From the NCBI GenBank assembly GCA_965112735.1, contig OZ218959.1:2046001-2110000 (forward strand): a stretch of DNA of 64,000 nt, given 5' to 3'. Made by a program: the position numbers and the translations under genes. The stretch is from Phaeosaccion multiseriatum. Lineage: Eukaryota; Ochrophyta, other classes. Below, piece by piece: positions 51,299 to 61,780 of this stretch. How positions within the stretch are numbered: the first letter of the stretch is position 1; every line of letters begins with the position of its first letter. The notes beneath the pieces are model-generated. The model saw only the letters and a program-made list of their open reading frames with translations. It did no database searches and was not told the origin of the DNA.

Positions 51299-52928
51299 CT
51301 ACCTCGCACCGACCTCGGCCCCTGTCCCCGCCCCGCCTACCTCTTGAGGCTCCATGTCCATCTCCTCCTCCTCCTCCTCCTCCTCCTCCTGCTGGCACTT
51401 GCCCATGCGGTGAATGACGCTGGGCGGTTCCCTCAAGGCCCTCAGACTGGCGGGGCCCTCTTCGATCTTTGGCCACCAATCAAACACAAATTGATCAATA
51501 ATGTGCCTGCTCCACGGCGTAAATTCAATCTCTCCATCGTCCACCTGCTGTAGCATCGCACGCAGCTCAGTCGCTGTCACATACCGCGTCGCCTCAACCT
51601 CGTTGGGATTGGGCGCCAGTGTAAAGTCCCCCTTTCCGTCCGTGGCTGTGATGATATACACGTAGTCAATCTCATGCTCTCCCCACACCCCATTAGAGTC
51701 TGCAATGTAGTGTATCTTGGTGAGGTAGGAGATGCGATCGGTGTGCAGCTCCCCCGCAGGTATGCCTAGCTCCTGCCCTAGCTTGCGCACGGCCGCGATT
51801 TCACTCCCACCAATGGCTGCCTCCCCTACGCTGGCCTGGCTGGCGAGCTCCACGGAAATACCACCACCGTCTTCTTCTGGACTTGCACTACTGCTTCTAC
51901 TGCTGCTGCTGCTAGCGCCCTTGATGCCCATCTCCTCCTCATTCCACAGGGGGTGGCTGCAGCAGGTGTTGGTCCAGAATAGCGGGAAGGTGTGCTTGCT
52001 GCTGGCTCGCTGCTGCAGGAGCATTCGGCCCTATCCATGCGCACGGAAGGGAGAGAGAAGCGACGAACGCGGGGGCAGAAAGGGGGTGAGAAGAGGGTGC
52101 AAGACCACAGAACACATGTGAGACGATACGGCGAGTGTATCCTCCACCTCGCTCGCCATTCATAAAAGTTGAGTAGAGGAGAGGGAGTCGACTGCAGTCA
52201 GCAGCAAGCAGAGCAGCAGAGTGGGGAAAGTTCTTGCAGACACCAGTAGCCTCTCTACGGATGCACATTTCCCCCACACTCCATCCATGCGTGCACACGC
52301 GAATGAGCCATCTCCTCTGCCGGTAGTACAATACCTGTGAGTCGAAGAGGAATATGCTAAACGCTCTGTGCAAAGGTAGGCCCATCTTGTTGAGGTGCGT
52401 GTGCACCTTGCTGGCTCGCCCTACCGGAACGTCCTCTCTGTCCACCACTATGCACATCTCCTGCATCATGCCCGCCTGCTCGTCGTCGATTTCACTCAAC
52501 TCCGCTTCAAAGTCGCCTTCTCCCTCCGCGCCCCCCGGGACAGCGTATACAAGTGAGGGAGGTCTCTGCAGGGACCTGCGCGGGCGCTGACTAGAGTTCC
52601 AGGCTCTCGCTGCTGTTGCTGCTGCTGCTGCTGCTGGTGAGGATGATAGTGATGATACTGCAACTCTTGCCGCGTCTTTTGTGTGCAATGGCAACGGCGC
52701 TCTCGCCGCCGTCCAAGGGGAGCTGACGAGAAACCCCTTCACCCCTCCAGCTGTGAGCGAGAGCGTCAGGATTGCCAACGCTGCGGCTGGTCCAGCTACG
52801 CGACTGTTGGAAGGTGTTGCTCGTGTCCCTCGAGTGCTGCCTCTTCTGCTCCATTGCTGCCCCTCTTTCCCCTCTCCTGCCCTCTCTTCTGCATGGGGAG
52901 CTCTTCGCAGCCGCCTTGGGGAAGGCAT
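51299..52928 (-). CDS. IDI: Isopentenyl-diphosphate delta-isomerase, plastid-targeted form
   Basis: The enzyme interconverts isopentenyl and dimethylallyl diphosphate, balancing the two building blocks of carotenoids, sterols and chlorophyll side chains. Two exons in transcript order, 52928-52335 and 52030-51299, join in phase zero into about 441 residues. The type I (Nudix-fold) core starts near residue 160: QEMCIVVDREDVPVGRASK, LPLHRAFSIFLFD, then LLQQRASSKHTFPLFWTNTC with the catalytic Cys of TNTCCSHP, and the catalytic Glu in WGEHEIDYVYI. The N-terminus has a hydrophobic stretch (AALAILTLSLTAGGVKG) followed by FLVSSP, resembling a signal peptide plus Phe-led transit peptide for a secondary plastid, though it is preceded by ~45 hydrophilic residues. 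A Ser/Asp-rich loop is inserted after WNEEEM, and an acidic Glu-run tail follows the core. Orthology is secure; plastid targeting is inferred. Confidence 0.94.
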
Positions 52929-53248
52929 TGCTGCACCAGCACCACTGATGCCTCCCCTTCCTTCCACAAAGAGAGTCTTGTATGGTCTGCTCTCCTCCTA
53001 CAACCACCTTTAACAACCAAAGCACCAACAACTGTGAATTTCGAATTTCAATCGAATTTCGAGTTTCAGCTGTTCCGAGCTTGGCCCAAAACGGGAAAAG
53101 GACGGACACAAGGCTGGGCACAGCCGACAACGTGCTGGACCTGTGCACCGCCACTTGCAGTGGCAGTAGGGAAAGGTCGGGTCGCAGAGGCAGGGACGGA
53201 AGAGATCGGGTCGCAGAGGAAGGACCGGAAGAGGTCTTCGTTGCCACC
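52929..53248. promoter_or_regulatory. Divergent promoter region, IDI and TMEM115-like gene
   Basis: Only about 320 bases separate the two start codons, so the promoters are likely shared. It contains a small repeated block AATTTCGAATTTCAATCGAATTT (listed by position: 53037-53066) built from overlapping CGAATTTC words, and two copies of GGGTCGCAGAGG (about 53178 and 53208). No TATA box is evident. Confidence 0.5.
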
Positions 53249-54926
53249 ATGGCGCTCAGTGAGGCAAAGCGCAGCGTCGTGACAATAGGGCTCTGTGGGA
53301 TTATCTCGGTGGTGTATTTGGTAGGCTGGTTTTTTCCTCACTCACTCGCTGCCCTCTGCCTCATCTGGCAGAACACATTCATGACTCAATTCTTCGTCTG
53401 GTAAGTGCACCACCGGACGAATCCTTCTGTGTAATCCGCTAGGGAGGAGGATGTTCGGTAGGAGAGGCGCCCGCCCCAATCATTGTGTTGTAGCGTTATC
53501 CCAAACCCTCCCATCCTGAGCTGCAAGTCTAATCTACCTGCTCTCCGCTCTTCTTCGCTCCCCTCTCTCCCCACATCTTCCTCCATGCCCGCCCTGTACG
53601 ACACTGCCACCCGCCTCTCCCACGCGCTCTCTTCAGGAACCTCGTGAGCGGAAACTTTGTGGAGACGTCGGTTTTGAAGCTCTTGGTCAGCTTGGTGGGG
53701 TGAGTGGTGCTCCTCTTTGGGCCTGCTGTCGGGGGTGCTTGCTGCTGAGGCGGGAGGGAAGGGACAAGAAAAGAAAAACCCAGCTACAGCGAGCAGAGTG
53801 CCTCGACACTGCATTATATGCCTCCCCCACGAAGGATTACGATCCGAAAAGTGTTTCTTCCCACTGACAAGTCAATCAGTAGCTTGGCAAAGCTCAACCC
53901 CCAATCCCCTCTTACTCCCTTTTGCTTTCCTTGGCAGCACGGTTGCGCTAGGGCCCACGGTGGAGAAGTCTCTGGGAACGGCGGGCATGGCCGTGTATGT
54001 GTTAGTAGTTTCCGCGGCATGCGGGGTCATTACATCCACCGGCATCTTCTTTCTCTACATTCTCACGCGTTTTGAGTACCTGCTATCCATGGTAAGATTT
54101 CGGCCCGGGACTGCTGCCGCTGCCGCTGCTGCTGCTGCTGCTGCTACTACTGTCTTGGGCAAGGGAAAGACAAGGGCAAGAGCCAACCGTAGAGGGAGAG
54201 AAAGAGAAGCCAGGCATGGAAAGCCGAACGACTTGCGCGTAGGAGAAGTTAAGTAACTCACCCCCCCCCTACCTTTCCGCCCTACCCAGGAGGTGCACGG
54301 CTCGTTCGGGCTGCTGGGAGCCTTGGTGGTGGCTGCCGTTCAGGCCTCTCCGGACGCAGCCCTGGGGTCGACCTCACCCTTACCGCTGCGCCACATGCCG
54401 CTGGGAATGGTGGTGACTTCGTTTCTGTGCCACGTGCTCGGGTGGTCCGCCCTGGCTATGGACTTCCCCTTTGTGTGCGTGGGAAGCTTTGTGGGGTGGG
54501 CGCTTCTCCGCTTCTCCAGACCGTGAGTGCAGTGCCAGTGTGCTTTGTGTGCTGTGTGCTGTACGGTGCCCGAGCGAGCGAGACGCTGGCCACAGGTTCC
54601 TTCCCTCTCTGCCCACAGACGCAAGAGATCGACATGTGTGCGAATTCTCCTCGCCTCAACAAAGGCGCTATTTGTGTCGGAGTAGAATGACTGGGGCTGG
54701 CGCTGGTCGCGTTCTGTGTGTTTGTTGGCATGTCGCCTCTCTCTCCACCTCTCTCCCTCTCCATCTCTTCTGCGTCTCTCTCACCCCAGTCTCGCCCTCT
54801 CTGTCTCTCTCTCTCTCCCTCTCTCTCTCCCTCTCTCTCTCCCTCTCCCTCTCTCTCTCTCTCCCTCCCTCTCTCTCTCTCTCTCCCTCTCCATCTCTTC
54901 TGCGTCTCTCTCACCCCACTCTCGCC

Positions 54927-54965
<39 letters not shown>

Positions 54966-54985
54966 TCTCTCTCTCCCTCTCCCTC

Positions 54986-55016
<31 letters not shown>

Positions 55017-56766
55017 CAGGAATCCGGACGGCACGAGTGGAGACATCTCCCCAGAGTTCAGCCTAGCAATGTTCTTCCCACCGCTGTGCAGACCCGTGGT
55101 GCGGCCAATAGGGGACTTTGTGTACGGCGTTGCGCTGCTGCTGGGGTGCTTCGGAGATCGACAGTCAAGGGCTCTTGAGGGTGGGGAGGGCGCGGTTGGG
55201 CCGGGAGGGTTGCCTTTGGTTGCAGCACCTGTCGCGGTGAGTAAGTCGCATGAGTGAGGAGTGAGGAGTGATTTGATTTGTCTACTTTGGAGGGGGTGAG
55301 TGAGGAGTGATTTGATTTGTCTACTTTGGAGGGGCTGCCGCGGGCGGGCGGGCGGGCGGGCGGGCGGGGGGGGGGGGGGGGGTGGGGTTGCACAAGTCAG
55401 GGTAGAGGAGGAGGAGGAGGAGGAGGAGGAGGAGGAGGAGGAGGAGGAGGAGGAGGAGGAGGAGGGGGGAGGGGGAGGATGAGGAGGAGGAGAGAGGACT
55501 TTCCTCGCAGCTTTTTCTGCTTCTCTTGTGTGTGTGGGCCATATGCTTTGGTCCCAGCCCACTCCTCCTGTGGAGGGGTCCTCCTGTGAGCCTATGGAGG
55601 ATGGGAGAAGGCAAGGGAGAGGAGAGAAAAACGATAACAATGCAACGGGTGAGGCGGGCGTTGCAGAACGAAGCGATTTACCTGATGCCCCCCCGCGTCC
55701 CTCCCTCCCCTCCTTCCTTCCCTCCCTCCCCTCCCCATCCATACTCCCCTCTCTCCTCTCCCCTCCCTCCCTTACTCGTGCCGTACCGCAGCCGGTGGAC
55801 CCTGTTGCAGAGAGGCGAAGAGCAAGGGCCATGAAGCTTCTGGATGAAAAGTTCGCAAAACTCGGTGCATCGTCCGCCTTTACGCCAGTCCGGGGAGGAG
55901 GGGGGGTGGAGAGCGGTGCTTTAGACGCTGCCGCAGCCTCTTTGTCTGGGGTGAGGGACAGTCAGAGGAGGAGCAGCAGCAGCAGCAGCAGCAGTACGGG
56001 TGTGCGAAGCGCAGTAAAGGTTAGTTTTGTTGAGGACGGAGAGGAGGGGGTAAAGGGAGAGACAAGGCAGCGGAATGGGAAGAAAAGGTCGAAATTTGAA
56101 ATTTGCAGTGTATGCATTCACGAGAAGAAAAGGGAAAGAGGAGTATCGCCGCCCCCTTTTCCACCCACCCACTCCGTAGCGATGGTCAGAGCTCCAGGGG
56201 GCCCACCTGTGCCCCTTAAGTGTTGGGAGGTCCTCCTCCACTCGTGCCAACTAACGCCACAAGCGCTGTCTTGCCCTTCCTCCCTCACGCCACCAACGCC
56301 ACCACTTCTCACCGCACTGCAATTCCAATCTGACCATCTTACCTCGCCTTTCCCCCTCTTGTTGCAAACAATTGCGACCTCACAGACCCCTCCTTCCTCG
56401 GGCAAGAGAAAGGGGATTCTCAAAGTGAGTCCCGTCACCAGCAGCGGCAGCGGCAGCGGCAGCGGCCTCATCACATCGGCACCGGCAAGGAAGCTGCAAG
56501 ACCCGTCCAAGCAGTCGGATGGAGGAGCAATAGGAGGAGAGCAGGTACCAACAACACCACCACCAGCAGCAGCAGCAGCAGTAGTAGCAGCAGCAGCAGC
56601 AGGAGGAGGAGGAGGAGGAGGAGGAGGAGGAGGAGGAGGAGGAGGAGGAGGAGGAGGAGGAGGAGGAGGAGGAGGAGGAGGAAGAGTAGCAGCAGCAACA
56701 GGAGAAGAGGGGGGGGCGTCAGCAGATTCTGGCGAGGGAGTCACAGAGACAAAAGGGCAGAGCTAA
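53249..56766 (+). CDS. TMEM115-like rhomboid-fold Golgi membrane protein
   Basis: Exons 53249-53400, 53637-53699, 53938-54091, 54290-54522, 55020-55236, 55792-56019 and 56386-56766 join in phase; about 475 residues. TMEM115 proteins are catalytically dead rhomboid relatives of the Golgi, linked to retrograde transport. The sequence has hydrophobic spans (VVTIGLCGIISVVYLVGWFF, AGMAVYVLVVSAACGVIT, GLLGALVVAAVQA, GMVVTSFLCHVLGW) with family hallmarks WNLVSGNFVETSVLKLLVSL and LGPTVEKSLG, the PLRHMPLG loop, then the conserved cytosolic DPVAERRRARAMKLLDEK. No rhomboid Ser-His dyad (GxSG) is seen. The start has a strong context, gccaccATGg. The last two exons are Ser/Gly/Ala-rich; the intron 56020-56385 is my choice, the frame being open across it, and the true C-terminus may instead lie in an exon near 56787-56833. 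Confidence 0.8.
54740..55018 (+). repeat. CT-rich duplicated block in TMEM115-like intron 4
   Basis: CTCTCC/CTCT repeats run up to the 3' splice site at 55018-55019. A block containing CCATCTCTTCTGCGTCTCTC occurs twice, near 54760 and 54890, so a segment of about 130 bases has been duplicated within the array. Confidence 0.85.
55260..55466. repeat. Duplicated 48-base block, GGGC, G and GGA arrays
   Basis: In the intron 55237-55791, GTGAGGAGTGATTTGATTTG and the sequence after it occur twice (about 55259 and 55299), followed by GGGC units, about 20 G, and a GGA array at 55407-55466. This is strongly G-rich in the sense strand. Confidence 0.8.
56599..56682 (+). repeat. (GGA)n array, read as poly-Gly at the end of the TMEM115-like frame
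   Basis: About 28 GGA units. In the annotated frame this is poly-Gly within the C-terminal tail; a donor-like AG|GTACCA at 56546 just before it means it could be intronic instead. Confidence 0.75.
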
Positions 56767-57554
56767 CCGCGGAAGCAGTGTGTGCAGGGACTTGGAAGGG
56801 CAAAGCCAAGGTCGGCTTCAGCTCAGCAGGGTAGTGTGGTGACGGTGTCGCGTCGCCCCGTTGCTAAACTCTTGTCAATATCGGGGGGGTATAATATACA
56901 TCGAATACCTCTACTATGTAAGATTACGAGTGGAAGACAACAAACGCCACCCGCCCTTTTGCTCTGATGGACACGCGGTAAGTGATGCGGAGGCGTCTCT
57001 TGCGGCTGAAGACGGCAGCGTGGACCCGTTCCATAGGCCCTCCGTGTCCGTCAAGGAGGCACAACACGCTACCCTTCAGGCGAAGGGACACACGCTTGGC
57101 TTGTGGAGCAGGTGCGAGAGAGAGGGCAAGGCTAGATAGAGAAAGAGAGTGGTGGAGAGTGGTGGACGGGCCTTTCTTGCCATGCGCGCACACGCACACA
57201 AAACCGCAGAAGCTGTGGTTGTGACCCTGTCTCCTCTCGGGCTGGGGCGGCCATGCCGTCGGCAGAAGCGGTAGGCAGAGGAGAGTCAGTCAGTCGCATC
57301 CTGGGCCGTGCGTCAGCTAAGATGGGCCGAAAAGTTAAGGCGTCTTTGCCTGGAGGGTTCGGCCGGCAGTACTAACACAACAACATGTCGCTGAACAATT
57401 GTATGTACTAACCGGCAGTACTTAAAACAACATGTCGCTGAGCAATTGTATGTATACTTTCATTGACAAAAATAAATGAATGAAGCTACGGGGGGGGGAT
57501 GAGTCTTTACATATTCACAAAGCGCGTTGCCTTCACCACCGCCCCCGCCCCCCC
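56767..57554. other. Spacer between convergent TMEM115-like and MRS2-like genes
   Basis: May include a final exon of the TMEM115-like gene (56787-56833). AATAAA occurs at 57471 on the plus strand. Otherwise only the tandem repeat described separately was seen. Confidence 0.45.
57363..57456. repeat. Tandem pair of about 47 bases
   Basis: Two adjacent imperfect copies, 57363-57411 and 57412-57456. Both contain CCGGCAGTACT, then ACAACATGTCGCTGA, then CAATTGTATGTA. This is a complex sequence, unlike the microsatellites elsewhere in the window. Confidence 0.8.
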
Positions 57555-58044
57555 TCACATAATCAAATATCCACCCTTGCGCATAAAGATGTAGAGGAAC
57601 AGGCCCGAGACGATCATACAAGACACCACCAACCCGCACACCCAATTGAACCATCGCAGGGACTCCTCGTGGCCGTTGGGAAGGTTCATCCTGTTTAGGG
57701 GGGGGGGGGGCAGAGGGAGAGGAGGGACGGAGAGGAGGACAAGATGGAGCAGGACGACGACGACGACGAGGAGGAGGAGGAGGAAAATAATCAGCGGGCA
57801 GATGGCATCATTGTACGAAGCATGTCGCTCCCTCAGCGACTTCAAAGCACACACACACACACACACACACACAGAGAGAGAGAGCGAGCGTGGGCACCAC
57901 CGACCCTCTCTCTCCCCACTCACCCGAAAACGCCAGTTACGAAGGTCCCCAGCGTGAAGGACAGGGCCACCTGACCGAGCAATGCCCGAGGGAGACACGT
58001 GGCATCGAGGACCGAGAGACGGAGCAAGAGAGAGAGGGGAGGGG

Positions 58045-58082
<38 letters not shown>

Positions 58083-59517
58083 AAGAGGGAGAGAGAGACA
58101 GAGAGAGAGACAGTGAGAGAGAGAGAGAGAGAGAGGGAAGAGAGGCAGAGAGCAGGTGAGCCATGTCCAGAAGAGCCCAGTCGCCCTTCTCTGTTCTTCT
58201 TTTCAACAAGGCACCCTCCCCTCCCTCCCTCCCTCCCTCCCTCCCTCCCTCCCTCCCTCCCTCCCTCCCTCCACTCACACTCACCACGCTTAGCATAACG
58301 TTGAGTGTCAAGAGTTTGTTTCTGGAGATGTCAAGCCGCACCATCACCTGACTCTCCGTGTTGGCAATGTGCTCCTTAATAATTGCAAGCTTGTTGCAGA
58401 TGGAGCTGATTTGGTTCAGCTGCGCCTCCAAAAACACCTCCACCTCATGGTCCGGCTCCGTGGTAAAGTCTCTGCCATCACCCCAGTCCCCACCACGTGC
58501 CCCACCACCACCACCACCACCACCACCACCACCAACACCGCCACCAACACCGCCACCGTAGGCGTTGGGGTTCTTCCGTATTTGGGTCAAATTCATAAGT
58601 GCCACGTCCTCATCCTCCTCCAGGGCATCCCAAATTGCCATTTTGTGGGCCTTGGCACGTGCCTCGAGCAGGCCAAGAACGTTCCGCAGGTTACGGAACT
58701 TGTTGTTGGCTTCGGGGCTCGTGGACGCATTGCCCGAGCCCGAGATTTGACTCACCACCGCATCCACTACAGGCAGTAGCCGGCTCACCTGAAGCGGGGA
58801 GAGGGGATGGCAAGGGATGGGGGGGGGGGAAAGAGGGGGACAGTGAGCGTGAGACTCGAATGCCCGAGCAGGTAGTGAAGACAGATCCGTACCCCCTCCG
58901 CTTCAAGCACCCGCCCACCGCTCCCTGCCCCCCTCCTATAGGCCCGCCTGCCTGCCCATATGCCTGCCGATGTGCCTCCCGATAAGCCTAGCCATTAGCC
59001 TGCCTGCCCTCCTGACCTCCCTCTGCAGCCTCTCTGTACATGCCGTCAATGCCGCCTCCATCGCGTGAAGTTCAAAGCCCACAAAGCGCATTCCATCCTC
59101 TCCCACATGCTCATGCCCGTCGGGTGCACAGCAGCCTTGGGGTGTGTGGGTCGGTGGTCGGTATCAGACAGACACGGGGAGCAAGACACGGAGAGACGGA
59201 GTGAGGTAGGTAAGTGAGGCAGTCACTAGTGGTTGGTTGGTTGGGTGGTTGGTTGGTTGGTTGGTCACCTCACCTTCGTCAATGGACAGGTTGCGCAGCG
59301 TCCTTCGCACATCCTCCACGATACCATCGGAGCCGTTGTCCAAAATGATGAGCATTCTTGAAAAACAAGCATATGGGCGAGGCAAGGCAAGGCAAGGCGA
59401 AGGAAGCAACGACCGCCGCACGAATCGGGCCACATAAGAGAAAGGTACGCACGGATGTTACTAAGTAAGAAGAGATAGAGAGGTAGAGGCTCTAGTCGTC
59501 ATGAGTGCAGCCCTTGA

Positions 59518-59582
<65 letters not shown>

Positions 59583-60056
59583 TGTCTGTCTACATGCCTG
59601 CTTTGCCCCACCTCCAGCCCTATCCCCGCAGCCTCCGCTGCCATCCGCTACCATCCTCTGCCATCCAAGCAGCACCCACCTGTCGTGCAGAATGATGGCC
59701 CGGAGAACCTGGAAACTGAAGAAGATGACGTGTTTCCGCACCGCGATGTACGGTACTGAGGAGCCCCATAGATCATCTGCAATGTTGCGCACATCACGGA
59801 TGTTCGGGTACAGATCGTCATCCACACGGTACGACCCGCCCTTGCTGTCCTTTCTGCCCTTGTCGGTCTTGCTGCTCTTAGCCTCGGGCTTGGCCTTGGC
59901 TGTGGAAGGAGGTGGGCCCCTCAGTCCGGCCGTGGGGTTCTCAGTGGCTAAGTAGTCCTGATCCTGCAGGTCTTTGGCGCCGCCGAAGTTGCCTTTGCTT
60001 CGTGGGGACAGGGAGAGGGCTCTCTCCCGCGACCTCCTCGGCCCTCCCCGCTCCTC

Positions 60057-60098
<42 letters not shown>

Positions 60099-60238
60099 CT
60101 GCTTCCGCCGGTGCGGTTCCGCCTCCTCTTGGTCTGGCATGCAACTGAGTAAGTAGCGGTAGATATCTCGGACGGTCATCTGAACAGACAGGAGGAAGAG
60201 GGGAAGAGCGGAAAAGGAAGGTGTGACACACACACACA

Positions 60239-60293
<55 letters not shown>

Positions 60294-61368
60294 CAGTTAC
60301 AAGCCAGGCCTTCCCACTTCCCACAAGAGAGGGAGAGTGTAGCGAAGCACCTCCAATTCACACATCACAGCTCACCGCCCCACCCCTCACCGATCTAGTT
60401 TCGTACTCCAGAGTGTATTCCTTGGGCGGCGAGGCGGGCGGGCTGCTCGTCTCCGTATCGTGTATGCTGTCGTACAGCGTGTTGCTCAGAGTGTTGCTCA
60501 CATCAAGACTGCCATGGATGTGGTCGCTCGCCCTACGGGCACCACTCTTGAGGGAAGCGACTGAGGCCTCCAAAGCATACATTGCCGCAGTTTTCAGCGC
60601 AGACGACCCTCGCTCCCTTCCCCGCGGTTGCCCTGCCCCCTCTCCCTCTCCCTCCCCCTCTCCACCTGATGCTGCTGCTACTCCTCCTTCTGCTGCTGCT
60701 TCTTCTGCTGCTGCCCCGGGCTTTTGGGGGAAGGTGGACGCCGATGCCGTAGGGAGCGGCTCCTCGCGCACAATCTCCGCCCTGCTGATTTCCATCACAG
60801 AGACCTTCTGCATCATGCCCGCCCACTTGCTCACGTGCGTGTGCCCCTCGTTAGAGCCACGGCGGTGCCCTGAGTGGTCGTTCTTGTTGGTAGAGGGGCT
60901 TCTATAGCTCATTCGTCTGCTCAGCTCTGCCTCGATGCCCCTACCCATACCACTCTCATTGCTAGCGTCTAATTCCCCCACGGATCCTCCGCCACTTCCT
61001 CCCCCACTCCTTGCCAAGCCCTTCCCTGGGCTGTCCCTCCCAGAGTCCCCTCCTCCTCTTGGGTGTTCAGAGTTCAGTACACTGAGAGGCTCGTCGGTGA
61101 AAGGATCGTTCAAGTATGAGATCGACGTCTTTCGTTCCACACGCTCTCGAGTGAGGAGCCTTTCTGTGCTATCGTCCAGCTCTCCTGTGTCGCCACTCCC
61201 TTCCTTCGGCCGTGCGGGCAGAGTGCGAAGCCCCCGCCCACCCCCACTTTCATCTCCCCTCCCCCCATCACCACCAGGACGCAGCTCCTCACCGCTCCTG
61301 GTCCTTCTCCTGTCCCGGGCCGGCATTCCGCCCTCTAGGTCCTCTAGTCCTGAGGGGATCGTGTCCAT
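57555..61368 (-). CDS. CorA/MRS2-type magnesium channel
   Basis: Seven exons in transcript order, 61368-60391, 60179-59680, 59356-59274, 59135-59017, 58788-58285, 57970-57924, 57690-57555, join in phase into about 788 residues. Such proteins form pentameric Mg2+ channels in mitochondrial, plastid, vacuolar or plasma membranes. The C-terminal half is the channel: MLIILDNGSDGIVEDV, then MRFVGFELHAMEAALTACTE, the long stalk helix with NVLGLLEARAKAHKMAIWDA and DEDVALMNLTQIRK, and the pore helix NKLLTLNVMLSVV continuing to FVTGVFGMNLPNGHE, where GMN is the signature filter, then the second membrane span (VCGLVVSCMIVSGLFLYIFM). The first exon (326 residues) and much of the second are low-complexity, Ser/Gly/Glu-rich with a Gln run, unlike short-tailed MRS2 proteins; no presequence is obvious, so the membrane is unknown. 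Confidence 0.93.
58036..58272. repeat. GA and CCCT arrays in MRS2-like intron 5
   Basis: A GA array (58036-58140) lies near the 3' splice site in transcript sense, where it reads CT. A CCCT array (58211-58272) lies next to the donor. Confidence 0.85.
59516..59592. repeat. (CTGC)n array in MRS2-like intron 2
   Basis: About 17 CTGC units, then a few CTGT units, in the intron between exons 60179-59680 and 59356-59274. Confidence 0.9.
60224..60293. repeat. (CA)n in MRS2-like intron 1
   Basis: Nearly pure CA array in the intron between exons 61368-60391 and 60179-59680. Confidence 0.9.
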
Positions 61369-61780
61369 CTTTGATTCAGGATATTCCTTCTACTACGACT
61401 TCTGAGGAGCACGAAAAAGTCCCTCGGGTTGCTTTGCTTACTTCGGGGGGGCTAGAAGGGTTCGTCAGCTGCTGACTCTCTTCTCTCCCTGTGTACAGTT
61501 GTATTATAATTTGATGTAAATTGAAGAGCCGAGTCGGAGGAGGCGCATGAAGTCAACGAAGCGTAAGTCAACAAAATCCTACGGGCGAGCCGTTAGGTGG
61601 GGGAAGGCAAGAGATCAAGATTTGCTAAGGCATAAACACCGGAGTTGGAACCAACAAAGCCACCAGAATAAGCGAGGAGACTGGTCTATCTGTGCAAGGG
61701 AGGATAGAGGCCGTCTGGGTGGGGAAGCTCCATGTACATCCCTTTTGATTGACAATGCGCTTAGCGATGTGGTGGAGACG
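61369..61780. promoter_or_regulatory. Divergent promoter region, MRS2-like and last gene
   Basis: The two genes start back to back. TATTATAATTTGATG at about 61502-61516 is the only AT-rich patch and might be core promoter. An in-frame ATG at 61547 could extend the right-hand protein by 78 residues. Confidence 0.45.
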
